Assembly (NCBI GenBank): GCA_002373715.1
Contig: DFLI01000005.1
Location: forward strand, 1 to 24,509
Direction of reading: 5' to 3'
Source: Bacteroidales bacterium UBA3623
GTDB taxonomy: Bacteria; Bacteroidota; Bacteroidia; Bacteroidales; UBA932
DNA: 24,509 bases
Within the stretch, counting starts at the first letter, position 1, and every line of letters begins with the position of its first letter. Under the pieces are notes generated by a model that was given only the letters and a program-made list of their open reading frames with translations, searched no databases and had not been told where the DNA came from. Of this stretch, positions 1 through 7,402 are shown piece by piece. Position numbers and translations under genes: made by a program.

Positions 1-627
1 AAAGACGTCGTCGCCGCCAAGGCCGCCGAGGTCAATATGCCTTCCGTGACCGAGCGTTGGCCGGGTGGTATGCTTACCAACTTCCCCACCATTCGCAAGG
101 CCGTCAAGAAAATGAACACCATCGACAAGATGAAGGAAGATGGCACCTTCGAGAAACTCGCCAAGCGTGAGCGTCTCCAGGTAGAGCGCCAGCGTGCCAA
201 GCTGGAGAAGAACCTCGGTTCTATCCGCGACATGTCCCGTCTGCCCAGCGCCCTCTTCGTGGTCGACGTTCAGAAGGAAGCCAACGCCGTTAAGGAGGCT
301 GTCCGCCTGAATATCCCGGTTATCGCTATGGTTGACACATGTTGCGATCCTACTCCGATTGATTATGTGATTCCGGCGAACGACGACGCTACGAAGTCCA
401 TCGAGCTCATCATGGATGTGATGTGCAAGGCCATCAACGAAGGCCTGGAAGAGCGCAAGCTGGAGAAGGAGAAAGAAGGTGAGGCTGCTCCCGCCGCCGA
501 AGAGGCTGTGGCCGAGGCTCCCGCCAAGAAGCTCCGCCCCCGTCGCGCCACCAAGGCCGAGGCCGTTGAGGCTCCCGCCGAGGAAGCTCCCAAGGCTGAA
601 GAGGCTCCCAAAGCTACCGAAGAGTAA
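1..627 (+). CDS. rpsB: 30S ribosomal protein S2 (5' end outside window)
   Basis: Structural protein of the small ribosomal subunit, needed for S1 docking and initiation. The frame is open from base 1, so the N-terminal part lies upstream of the window; 208 codons are present. The S2 signature ERWPGGMLTNFPTIRKAV is visible near the left edge, followed by the KLEKNLGSI and PSALFVVDVQKE blocks and the AMVDTCCDP / IPANDDATKSIELI end of the conserved fold. After about codon 150 the chain becomes a low-complexity tail rich in Ala, Glu, Pro and Lys, with repeated EAP units. Such tails are common in Bacteroidota S2, and this one is probably disordered. tsf follows after 25 bp, the usual rpsB-tsf pair, so the two are very likely cotranscribed. 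The identification is secure; only the true start is unseen. Confidence 0.97.
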   Translation, partial: KDVVAAKAAEVNMPSVTERWPGGMLTNFPTIRKAVKKMNTIDKMKEDGTFEKLAKRERLQVERQRAKLEKNLGSIRDMSRLPSALFVVDVQKEANAVKEAVRLNIPVIAMVDTCCDPTPIDYVIPANDDATKSIELIMDVMCKAINEGLEERKLEKEKEGEAAPAAEEAVAEAPAKKLRPRRATKAEAVEAPAEEAPKAEEAPKATEE

Positions 628-652
628 TTAACCGTTTAAAGTAAAAGAAACT

Positions 653-1651
653 ATGGCTATCGCATTAGCAGATATCAAGAAGCTGCGTGACATGACCAGC
701 GCCGGCATGATGGACTGCAAGAAGGCCCTCGAAGAAGCCGCCGGCGACTTCAAGCGTGCCGTTGAAATCCTTCGTGAGAAAGGTAAATCCACTCTTGCCA
801 AGCGTGGTGAGAACGAAACCACTCAGGGTGCTGTTCTGAGCCGCATCAACGGTGGCAAGGCCATCCTCGTGTGCCTGGGTTGCGAAACCGACTTCGTGGC
901 CGCTACCCCCGACTTCAAGGCTCTCGCCGCTTCCATCGCCGATACCGCTATCGCCGAGTTCCCCGCAGATCTGGAGGCTCTCAAGGCTTGCAAGGCCGCT
1001 GACGGTTACACTCTGGACGAGAACATCACCAACCAGGCCGGTAAGACCGGTGAGAAGCACGTCCTGGCTTACTACGGCGCCCTCGAGGCTCCCTTCGTGA
1101 GCGAGTACGTACACTTCAACGGCAAGCTGGGCGCCATCGTGGCTTTCAACAAAGAGGTTCCCGCAGAAATCGCCCGTGGCATTGCCATGCAGGTGGCTTC
1201 CATGAACCCCGTTGCTGTAGATGCCGCTTCCGTTCCTGCCGACGTTATCGAGTCCGAGAAGACCGTGGCCGAGCAGAAGACCAAGGACGAGCAGGTTCAG
1301 AAGGCTGTGGACAACGCTCTCAAGAAGGCCGGTATCAACCCCGCCCACGTAGATAGCGAAGACCACATCGAGTCCAACACCGCCAAGGGCTGGCTCACTT
1401 CCGAGCAGGCTCAGCAGGCCCGCGAAATCATCGCCAAGGTAGGTGCCGAGACGCTTGCTTCCCTCGCCTCCAAGGTGCAGATGATTGCCGGTATCGTTAA
1501 CGGCCGTATCCAGAAGTTCCTGAAGGAGAACACCCTCATGGAGCAGGAATACCAGCTGTCCGACGACAAGGCTTCCGTAGCCGCCGCCCTCAAGGCCGTG
1601 GATCCCGAGGCCAAGGTGCTTGCTTTCAAGCGCTTCTCCCTCTCCGACTAA
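653..1651 (+). CDS. tsf: Elongation factor Ts
   Basis: Guanine-nucleotide exchange factor that recycles EF-Tu from GDP to GTP form during elongation. The 332-residue product begins MAIALADIKKLRDMTSAGMMDCKKAL, the N-terminal UBA-like module that contacts EF-Tu. The diagnostic TDFVA motif (CETDFVAATPDF) lies near residue 80. The long core and C-terminal domain (KVQMIAGIVNGRIQKFLKE) follow. It is longer than the E. coli protein (283 residues), as expected for this phylum. The start at 653 is the first ATG after rpsB and gives the standard N-terminus. It is the second gene of the rpsB-tsf unit and ends 20 bp before a strong terminator. No abnormality seen. Confidence 0.97.
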   Translation: MAIALADIKKLRDMTSAGMMDCKKALEEAAGDFKRAVEILREKGKSTLAKRGENETTQGAVLSRINGGKAILVCLGCETDFVAATPDFKALAASIADTAIAEFPADLEALKACKAADGYTLDENITNQAGKTGEKHVLAYYGALEAPFVSEYVHFNGKLGAIVAFNKEVPAEIARGIAMQVASMNPVAVDAASVPADVIESEKTVAEQKTKDEQVQKAVDNALKKAGINPAHVDSEDHIESNTAKGWLTSEQAQQAREIIAKVGAETLASLASKVQMIAGIVNGRIQKFLKENTLMEQEYQLSDDKASVAAALKAVDPEAKVLAFKRFSLSD

Positions 1652-1671
1652 TCCGTCGAATGGTATGAAAT

Positions 1672-1704
1672 AAGCGGCAACCCGAAAGGGCTGCCGCTTT
1701 TTTT
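1672..1704 (+). terminator. Intrinsic terminator of rpsB-tsf
   Basis: AAGCGGCA (1672-1679) pairs perfectly with TGCCGCTT (1692-1699). An inner CCC/GGG pair around a GAAA loop extends the stem, and a run of T follows. It sits 20 bp after the tsf stop and separates tsf from the convergent PCMD gene. Read leftwards it has no T-run, so it mainly acts on the rightward transcript. Confidence 0.93.
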
Positions 1705-1715
1705 GTGTCTTTAAA

Positions 1716-2810
1716 TTAATACGTCAATTTGAACTCGTCCAGATACAGGACGGAGCCATCACCACCAGTGAAGTAGTCTCCCAGGTCACTGGAGGAGCAC
1801 ACGATGGAAATGTACCTGGGGGTACGCTCATTGCGGTAGGTGATGTCAATGTGGAAGGGCTCGTAGGCCTTCATGTCCTTGGTGAAGATGGCCTTCCCAT
1901 AGCCAATGATGCCGGGATCCTTCTCTACGTCCAGCAGCCGGTCGGGAGGGCAGATGTCGTAAGGTGCCGCCCAGTCGGAGAGGATAATGGTCACGCTGCC
2001 AATATCCATCTGGCCTTTCTTTTCCACATAGGGTTCCTTGACCCAGTCAATGGGCACAGGCTTGTAGCAATAAAAGCCATCCAGGGCTTTGGGGCGATCG
2101 GTGAAGGGTACGCCCCAGAAAATGTGGGCGCTCAGTTTGGTCAGGTCAATATCTCCGGTGTAACCCACGAAGACAGAACCGGCGGCCAGCTTCTTAATGG
2201 CGCCGAAGAGGGCGCTGATGCCGCGGGTCTTGAGCTTGAGCGCTTTTTTTCCGGCACCGGAGACGGCCAGGAATTCCGTTTCGGGAATGACCGTGTCGTA
2301 TCCCAGCATCTTGGTAGAAGCGCCGGCCGATGCCCAGACGGCTTTTTCGGCCTCAGAGGCATCCTCATCAAAGAGGGCGTCATACTTGATGCCATTCTTG
2401 TCCTTGGCCGTACACCAGTGGTCAAAGCCCATATTGTACAGCTGGGGGCCTTCCTTGGGCTCTTCCTTGTGAACCTTGGCTTCAAGGGTCCAGGTATAGG
2501 GATCGTAAGTGGTAAGGACTATGGTCTTGGGGGAAGAAAGATCTATTTTGCTCCCCACGGTGAGGGCAGGGGCGCAGGTGGCACCCTCGGTGAATTGTAC
2601 TTTGGATATGGTGAGGGCGCCCATGGCGGCGTTCTCGGGAACCGTAATGGTAACGGTCCTTTGCGCACGGCTGATGGTGGAAGATATCTGCTCCTCCACG
2701 TCAAAGGCCAGAATCTCCGCGGGCACTTCCTCGTGCACCAGGTCATTGGCCATCTGGCGGCAGGCAAGGGTGGCTGCGGCAGCCGCTACAAAAAGGAATA
2801 ACTTTCTCAT
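1716..2810 (-). CDS. PCMD-domain (putative carbohydrate metabolism) surface protein
   Basis: A 364-residue exported protein. The N-terminus is a hydrophobic signal ending TLAC, with Cys17 as possible lipid anchor; the -3 position is Thr rather than the usual Leu/Val, so lipidation is likely but not certain. Residues about 30-115 form a beta-rich, Ig-like segment (EILAFDVEEQ ... TWTLEAKV) like those preceding surface domains in Bacteroidales. Residues about 120-364 resemble the PCMD family: an NMGFDHW opening, an ALKLKT strand, and the HIFWGVPFTDRP...GFYCYKP block, ending LYLDEFKLTY. PCMD proteins are thought to be beta-sandwich surface proteins linked to glycan use, but no activity is established. 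It lies 6 bp downstream of the beta-barrel gene and is probably cotranscribed with it. Family assignment is from motif memory. Confidence 0.75.
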   Translation of the reverse strand: MRKLFLFVAAAAATLACRQMANDLVHEEVPAEILAFDVEEQISSTISRAQRTVTITVPENAAMGALTISKVQFTEGATCAPALTVGSKIDLSSPKTIVLTTYDPYTWTLEAKVHKEEPKEGPQLYNMGFDHWCTAKDKNGIKYDALFDEDASEAEKAVWASAGASTKMLGYDTVIPETEFLAVSGAGKKALKLKTRGISALFGAIKKLAAGSVFVGYTGDIDLTKLSAHIFWGVPFTDRPKALDGFYCYKPVPIDWVKEPYVEKKGQMDIGSVTIILSDWAAPYDICPPDRLLDVEKDPGIIGYGKAIFTKDMKAYEPFHIDITYRNERTPRYISIVCSSSDLGDYFTGGDGSVLYLDEFKLTY

Positions 2811-2816
2811 AACGGC

Positions 2817-3560
2817 TTAGAAATGAAAGATGATACCCAGGTTCAAGCCCAGCAGGCTGGGTTTGTAGTTGAAGAAGGCGTGGGAGAGACTGCTGTCGTG
2901 GGCCTGTCCCTGCGTCTGGAGATTCCACTCGTAGCCGCCTTCCAGAAGAGGAAGGGAAAGTTCCACGGACATAAAATCCGTCACAAAGACGGAGATGCCC
3001 GGATAGAGGCCCAGGCTCACGGAATAGAGGTCTGAATACGTACCCTCTTTGCCGCGCTCCGTATTGGCATAGTCTTTTCCGTAGCCGAAACCACCGGAGA
3101 GACGGGTCTCGCCAAACAGGGCCACCACCTTGCTGTTGAACAGGGGAATATAGGCACGGTAGGCGATGGCGCCGGTAAAGAGGCTGTTCACCACGTGTTT
3201 GTTGGAGAACTCCAGGGTGGACAGCACCTTGAGGTTGTTGACGTCGGCCGATACATTGCTATAACCCAGACGGACTCCCAGAGCCATGTTTTTCTGGAAG
3301 AACCAGTAGCCGTTGAGAGAGACATCCCAGATGGCGGCGTTGCCGTTCAGGTTGGTAACCAGACCGGCCAGAGAAGCTCCCGTAGTGAGGTTCTCGCCAT
3401 TGGCATTGAAGCGGTTATAGCCGCCGGCAGCCCCGATGGCTACAGTCCCCTTGGGGATGTAAACGGATTTGGGATTGCCCAGTCCGCGGTCTATTCTCTT
3501 TGCCATCAGCTCGCCGGTGCTCAGGACCACCAACAGGGCCAGGAATAATACTTTTTTCAT
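2817..3560 (-). CDS. Outer-membrane beta-barrel protein
   Basis: A 247-residue protein with a clear signal peptide, MKKVLFLALLVVLSTGELMA, probable cleavage before Lys21. The mature part alternates polar and hydrophobic residues in strands rich in Gly, Tyr, Phe and Asn (for example VAIGAAGGYNRF, ALGVRLGYSNV, LGLYPGISVFV). It ends in an aromatic C-terminal strand, GLNLGIIFHF, whose terminal Phe is the usual recognition signal of the BAM machinery. This fits a small outer-membrane barrel, but neither strand count nor ligand can be given. It is the first gene of a two-gene leftward unit with the PCMD protein and has its own promoter box about 24 bp upstream. Function unknown; it may anchor or serve the downstream surface protein. 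Confidence 0.8.
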   Translation of the reverse strand: MKKVLFLALLVVLSTGELMAKRIDRGLGNPKSVYIPKGTVAIGAAGGYNRFNANGENLTTGASLAGLVTNLNGNAAIWDVSLNGYWFFQKNMALGVRLGYSNVSADVNNLKVLSTLEFSNKHVVNSLFTGAIAYRAYIPLFNSKVVALFGETRLSGGFGYGKDYANTERGKEGTYSDLYSVSLGLYPGISVFVTDFMSVELSLPLLEGGYEWNLQTQGQAHDSSLSHAFFNYKPSLLGLNLGIIFHF

Positions 3561-3583
3561 AATCGTATGTGGGTTACACGGTC

Positions 3584-3591
3584 CAAAGATA
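3584..3591 (-). promoter_or_regulatory. -7 promoter box of the beta-barrel/PCMD unit
   Basis: On the minus strand this reads TATCTTTG, an exact match to the Bacteroidota -7 consensus TAnnTTTG. It lies 24 bp upstream of the beta-barrel start codon, giving a predicted leader of roughly 15-20 nt. Only weak -33 candidates are seen. It is interleaved with the opposite promoter box at 3603-3610. Confidence 0.7.
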
Positions 3592-3602
3592 CGCTTTTTT
3601 TG

Positions 3603-3610
3603 TATATTTG
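3603..3610 (+). promoter_or_regulatory. -7 promoter box of the S51/ATP-grasp gene
   Basis: TATATTTG matches TAnnTTTG exactly and ends only 5 bp before the ATG at 3616. Transcription would begin at or very near the start codon, giving a leaderless or almost leaderless mRNA. This supports the 3616 start over the in-frame ATG at 3469, which lies inside the opposite beta-barrel gene. Confidence 0.7.
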
Positions 3611-3615
3611 TAACA

Positions 3616-5535
3616 ATGACGCTCTACTTAACCGGCAGTCCCACGCGTTTCGGTGAACCTGCTTTTACCGAAGACAACGGCTTTTTGGCCGAGGTCAAGG
3701 CGTCCCTGGCGGAAGTTACCGGCGGTAAGCCCCCAAGGGTGCTACTGGTAAGCGCTGCACCGGACGACAAAGGCTTTACGGACTCGGTCAAGAAGGGAAT
3801 GAGCGATTGCATCCACCGTTCCGGCATCCGGACGGCCTCCGTCACAATGCTGGAGAGGAGCAATGCCGGAAAGGCCGGAGAGCTGGTAAAGCAGGCCGAT
3901 TGGATCATCCTCTGCGGAGGCCACGTGCCCACGCAGAACCGGTTCATCCACGAGATAGGCCTGAGGGAACTGCTGAAGGGCTATGAAGGGGTGGTGATGG
4001 GTTGCAGCGCCGGCAGTATGAACTGCGCCGAGGATGTGTACTCCCATCCGGAATTGCCGGGAGAAGCCCAGGACCCAGGCTATAAGCGCTGGCTCAAGGG
4101 ACTGGGGCTCACGGACATCAACCTGGTTCCGCATTTTGAGCAGGTGCGCTACGCGCAGGTGGACGGCCTGCGGCTCTTTGAAGACATTGCTTTCCCCGAC
4201 AGCTGGGGCCACAGGTTCTACACCTTCCGCGACGGCGGATACATAAAGGTCAAGGATGGAAGGGCCATCCTGTACGGAGAAGCGTTTGAGATAACCCGAG
4301 GTGCCATGCACCGCATATCGGAAGAAAACAAAACCTGTTGCTTTATGAACGTAGTATTCATCTCTCCCCATTTCCCGCAGACCTACTGGCACTTCTGCGC
4401 CGGCCTCAAGGCCAACGGAGTGAACGTGCTGGGTATTGCAGACACCAACTACGAGAACCTTCCCTGGCAGCTCAGGGAGTGTCTTTCGGACTACTACAAA
4501 GTTCACAATCTGGAGAACTATGACGAAATGTACCGTGCCGTGGCCTTTTACGCCCACCGCTACGGAAAGATTGACTGGATTGAGTCCAACAATGAGTGGT
4601 GGCTGGAGCAGGATGCCCGGCTGCGCACGGATTTCAATGTGACCACCGGCATTCAGAACGACCACATTGCCGCCATTAAAAACAAGAGCGAGATGAAAAA
4701 ATACTACGCTCTGGGCGGCATTCCCACGGCCCGCCAGATCAAAGGGGCCGAGGGCGCAGCCAAAATCAAGGCTTTCGTGAAGAAAACCGGCTACCCCGTG
4801 ATTGCCAAGCCGGACAACGGCATGGGAGCCGGCGGCACCACCAAGATCAGCAATGAGGCCGATTTGAAGGCCTGGCTGGAAGCCCGTTCCCAGGATATGG
4901 GCCAGTATGTGATTGAAGAGTTCATTACCGGCCTGCTGGTAAGCTACGATGCCATTTACAATTCCAAGGGTGAACCCATTTTTGAGAACAATACCGTGTT
5001 CCCTACGCCCATTATGGACATTGTCCATGGTAACTTGGACTGCTGCTACTGGACTAACAAGACAGTTCCTGCCAAGCTGGCCGCCATCGGCCGCCGTACG
5101 GTGAAAGCCTTCGGCATCAAGAGCCGCTTTGTGCACCTGGAGTTCTTCCAGCTGGACCGGGACCGCGAAGGCCTGGGCAAGAAGGGAGACTATGTGGGCC
5201 TGGAAGTGAACATGCGCCCGCCGGGAGGCTACACCCCCGACATGATGAATTATGCCCATCAGACGGATGTGTACCAGATTTGGGCCGATATGGTGGCCTT
5301 TGACGAGGCCCGCAAGCCCCAGGGTGAAAGCGCCTATGTAGGTTACGTGGGCAGAAGGGATGTGCATCAGTACAAGCACAGCCACCAGGAAGTGCTGGAC
5401 AAGTACGGCCCCGCCGTGTGCATGTGCGAGCGCGTGCCCTACGCTCTCTCCGACGACTTGGGAGACATCGCCTACATTGTGCGGCTGTCCTCCAAAGCCG
5501 AGGTGGACGCTTTCTTCAAGTTTGTGACGGAGTAA
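3616..5535 (+). CDS. Fusion: peptidase S51-like domain + ATP-grasp ligase domain
   Basis: A 639-residue protein with two enzyme modules. Residues 1 to about 238 are a peptidase S51/dipeptidase E-cyanophycinase-type fold: start MTLYLTGSPTRFGE, glycine turn LCGGH (about 99-103), nucleophile elbow GCSAGS with Ser131, and a PHF motif with His173, matching the Ser/His of the PepE catalytic set. From Met244 (MNVVFISPHFPQTYW) begins an ATP-grasp protein of carbamoyl-phosphate-synthase-like type: ATP-binding Lys398 in VIAKPDNGMGAGGT, VIEEFITG, and the metal-binding Glu530-Val-Asn532 in LEVNMRPPGG. The linker is short and polar (RISEENKTCCF). The start at 3616 was chosen because the promoter box lies 5 bp upstream and the longer version overlaps the divergent gene. 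Known families: S51 enzymes cleave Asp-type or isopeptide bonds; ATP-grasp enzymes form amide bonds. Substrate unknown. A 17-bp-arm palindrome follows the stop. Confidence 0.88.
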   Translation: MTLYLTGSPTRFGEPAFTEDNGFLAEVKASLAEVTGGKPPRVLLVSAAPDDKGFTDSVKKGMSDCIHRSGIRTASVTMLERSNAGKAGELVKQADWIILCGGHVPTQNRFIHEIGLRELLKGYEGVVMGCSAGSMNCAEDVYSHPELPGEAQDPGYKRWLKGLGLTDINLVPHFEQVRYAQVDGLRLFEDIAFPDSWGHRFYTFRDGGYIKVKDGRAILYGEAFEITRGAMHRISEENKTCCFMNVVFISPHFPQTYWHFCAGLKANGVNVLGIADTNYENLPWQLRECLSDYYKVHNLENYDEMYRAVAFYAHRYGKIDWIESNNEWWLEQDARLRTDFNVTTGIQNDHIAAIKNKSEMKKYYALGGIPTARQIKGAEGAAKIKAFVKKTGYPVIAKPDNGMGAGGTTKISNEADLKAWLEARSQDMGQYVIEEFITGLLVSYDAIYNSKGEPIFENNTVFPTPIMDIVHGNLDCCYWTNKTVPAKLAAIGRRTVKAFGIKSRFVHLEFFQLDRDREGLGKKGDYVGLEVNMRPPGGYTPDMMNYAHQTDVYQIWADMVAFDEARKPQGESAYVGYVGRRDVHQYKHSHQEVLDKYGPAVCMCERVPYALSDDLGDIAYIVRLSSKAEVDAFFKFVTE

Positions 5536-5583
5536 TTGGCTAAAGCTTTGTCCCAAAGGTCGCATACGCGCCGGCGGGGCACG

Positions 5584-5635
5584 AAAATTTCAGTATCTGC
5601 GAAGAAAGTTGTATCTTTGCAGATACTGAAATTTT
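5584..5635. repeat. 52-bp palindrome over the atpD promoter
   Basis: The left arm AAAATTTCAGTATCTGC (5584-5600) is exactly complementary to the right arm GCAGATACTGAAATTTT (5619-5635). Pairing continues inward for five more positions (5601-5605 with 5614-5618, one G-T) to leave an 8-base loop. The arms are too AT-rich for a typical terminator stem, although T-residues end the right arm. The promoter lies inside it, with the -33-like TTTC in the left arm and the -7 box running into the right arm. This fits an operator, or a DNA or RNA hairpin element. Confidence 0.9.
5588..5619 (+). promoter_or_regulatory. Promoter of the ATP synthase operon
   Basis: TATCTTTG (5612-5619) matches the Bacteroidota -7 consensus exactly. 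TTTC (5588-5591) stands 20 bp upstream as a near-match to the -33 TTTG. The predicted transcript starts near 5625, giving an 18-nt leader before the atpD ATG. Both boxes lie inside the palindrome at 5584-5635. Confidence 0.75.
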
Positions 5636-5642
5636 GTAGTGT

Positions 5643-7163
5643 ATGCCCCATGCAGTTGGACACATCGCGCAGGTCGTAGGACCGGTGGTGGATGTGCATT
5701 TTGATGTAGCGGCCCGCAGTGCCGAGATTGAACTCCCGCGTATTGACGACGCTTTGGTCGTAACCCGTCCCGACGGGAAGGACTTGGTGTTGGAAGTGCA
5801 GCAGCACATCGGTGAAGATACCGTTCGCTGCGTTGCCATGGACTCCACCGACGGCCTCAGCCGTGGTCTGGAGGTACGCAACACCAATCGGCCCATTGCC
5901 ATGCCTGTGGGTGCACAAATCCGCGGCCGCGTGATGAATGTTACCGGAGAATCCATAGACGGCATGGCCGAAATGGACCGTGAGAACGCCCTTCCCATTC
6001 ACCGGGAGCCCCCCAAGTTCGAAGACCTTACCACCAGCCAGGAAGTGCTGTTCACCGGTATCAAGGTGATAGACCTGTTGGAACCGTACCTCAAGGGCGG
6101 TAAGATTGGTCTGTTCGGCGGTGCCGGTGTGGGCAAGACGGTGCTCATCAAGGAACTCATCAACAATATTGCCAAGGCACACAACGGATTCTCTGTGTTC
6201 GCCGGCGTGGGAGAGCGCACCCGTGAAGGTAACGACCTCCTTCGCGAAATGATAGAATCCAACGTTATCCGTTACGGAGAAGCCTTCAATAAAGCCATGG
6301 AAGAGGGCCGATGGGACCTCTCCCTCGTAGACCCCAAGGAACTGGAAAAGAGCCAGGTGTCCATGGTCTTCGGCCAGATGAACGAACCCCCGGGAGCCCG
6401 TGCCTCCGTGGCCCTGAGCGGCCTCACACTGGCCGAGAGCTTCCGTGATTCCAACACTGGAGAAGGCCCCAAGGACATCCTCTTCTTCATAGACAACATC
6501 TTCCGTTTCACCCAGGCCGGTTCCGAGGTTTCCGCCCTTTTGGGCCGTATGCCTTCGGCCGTGGGTTACCAGCCCACCCTGGCCACGGAAATGGGTAAGA
6601 TGCAGGAGCGCATCACTTCCACCAAGAACGGTTCCATCACTTCCGTGCAGGCGGTGTACGTGCCGGCCGACGACCTTACAGACCCGGCCCCTGCCACCAC
6701 CTTCACCCACCTGGATGCCACCACGGTGCTAAGCCGTAAGATTACGGCCCTGGGTATTTACCCGGCCGTGGACCCGCTGGAGTCCACCTCCCGCATCCTG
6801 GATCCGAACATTGTGGGCCAGGCCCATTACGATACCGCCCAGCGCGTGAAACAGATTCTCCAGCGCAACCAGGAACTGCAGGACATCATTGCCATCCTGG
6901 GTATGGACGAACTTTCGGACGAAGACAAGACCACCGTGAACCGCGCCCGCCGCGTGCAGCGCTTCCTTTCCCAGCCTTTCTTTGTGGCCGAGCAGTTCAC
7001 CGGCGTTCCCGGCGTGATGGTTTCCATCGAAGACACCATCAAGGGCTTCAATATGATTATGGATGGAGAGGTGGATTACCTCCCCGAACAGGCTTTCCTG
7101 AACGTGGGCACCATTGAAGATGCCATCGCCAAGGGTGAAGCCATTCTGGCCGCTGCCAAATGA
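5643..7163 (+). CDS. atpD: ATP synthase F1 subunit beta
   Basis: Catalytic subunit of the F1 sector, which makes ATP at the cytoplasmic side using rotation driven by the ion gradient. The 506-residue product shows the N-terminal beta-barrel (HIAQVVGPVVDVHFD), the P-loop GGAGVGKT at residues 159-166, the GERTREGNDL block with the catalytic Glu, Walker B ILFFIDNIFRFTQAGSE, and the DDLTDPAPATTF signature of beta subunits. Length is close to the usual 500 or so. Start 5643 gives the standard N-terminus 24 bp after the -7 box. It is the first gene of an eight-gene operon, and its stop overlaps atpC as ATGA. Confidence 0.98.
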   Translation: MPHAVGHIAQVVGPVVDVHFDVAARSAEIELPRIDDALVVTRPDGKDLVLEVQQHIGEDTVRCVAMDSTDGLSRGLEVRNTNRPIAMPVGAQIRGRVMNVTGESIDGMAEMDRENALPIHREPPKFEDLTTSQEVLFTGIKVIDLLEPYLKGGKIGLFGGAGVGKTVLIKELINNIAKAHNGFSVFAGVGERTREGNDLLREMIESNVIRYGEAFNKAMEEGRWDLSLVDPKELEKSQVSMVFGQMNEPPGARASVALSGLTLAESFRDSNTGEGPKDILFFIDNIFRFTQAGSEVSALLGRMPSAVGYQPTLATEMGKMQERITSTKNGSITSVQAVYVPADDLTDPAPATTFTHLDATTVLSRKITALGIYPAVDPLESTSRILDPNIVGQAHYDTAQRVKQILQRNQELQDIIAILGMDELSDEDKTTVNRARRVQRFLSQPFFVAEQFTGVPGVMVSIEDTIKGFNMIMDGEVDYLPEQAFLNVGTIEDAIAKGEAILAAAK

Positions 7164-7402
7164 CAATAGACCTTCATATCCTTTCACCCGAAGGAACATT
7201 GGTTAAGGCCGATGTCTCTCTGGTCTCCCTGCCGGGCATTGTGAGCGCTTTCACCGTGCTCCCCGGCCATGCCCCCCTGGTGACAGCCCTGGTGGAAGGA
7301 GATATCCGCTACGTAGAGGCCGGCGCTGAAAAGCGCCTGCACATTCGCGAAGGCTTCGTGGAAGTGCGCAGCAATCAAGTCAAAGTGTGTGTGGAGGTAT
7401 GA
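7160..7402 (+). CDS. atpC: ATP synthase F1 subunit epsilon (short form)
   Basis: Central-stalk subunit linking gamma to the c-ring. The 80-residue product (TIDLHILSPEGTLVKADVSLVSLPG ... GFVEVRSNQVKVCVEV) covers only the N-terminal beta-sandwich. The C-terminal pair of helices that inhibits ATP hydrolysis in E. coli-type epsilon is absent. This short form is usual in Bacteroidota, so it is not a truncation. It overlaps both atpD and atpB by ATGA, indicating translational coupling. Regulation of reverse ATPase activity, if any, must use another means. Confidence 0.95.
   Translation: MTIDLHILSPEGTLVKADVSLVSLPGIVSAFTVLPGHAPLVTALVEGDIRYVEAGAEKRLHIREGFVEVRSNQVKVCVEV

Noticed and set aside
1851..2801. 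316-codon plus-strand frame opposite the PCMD gene
   Set aside because: The PCMD frame has a signal peptide and family motifs; the plus frame has neither.
3469..3615. In-frame N-terminal extension of the S51/ATP-grasp gene
   Set aside because: It overlaps the divergent beta-barrel gene and both promoter boxes, and the added residues do not resemble the family; the normal N-terminus begins at 3616.
3742..5565. 607-codon open frame on the minus strand
   Set aside because: Composition is that of an antisense shadow of the S51/ATP-grasp gene; no family motif is seen.
5472..6710. 412-codon minus-strand frame over atpD
   Set aside because: Shadow of atpD and the preceding gene; His/Gly-rich antisense composition and no start signal.
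7387..7398. Upstream ATG for atpB
   Set aside because: The ATGA overlap at 7399 matches the coupling used throughout the operon, and the extra MCGG adds polar residues before the signal segment.
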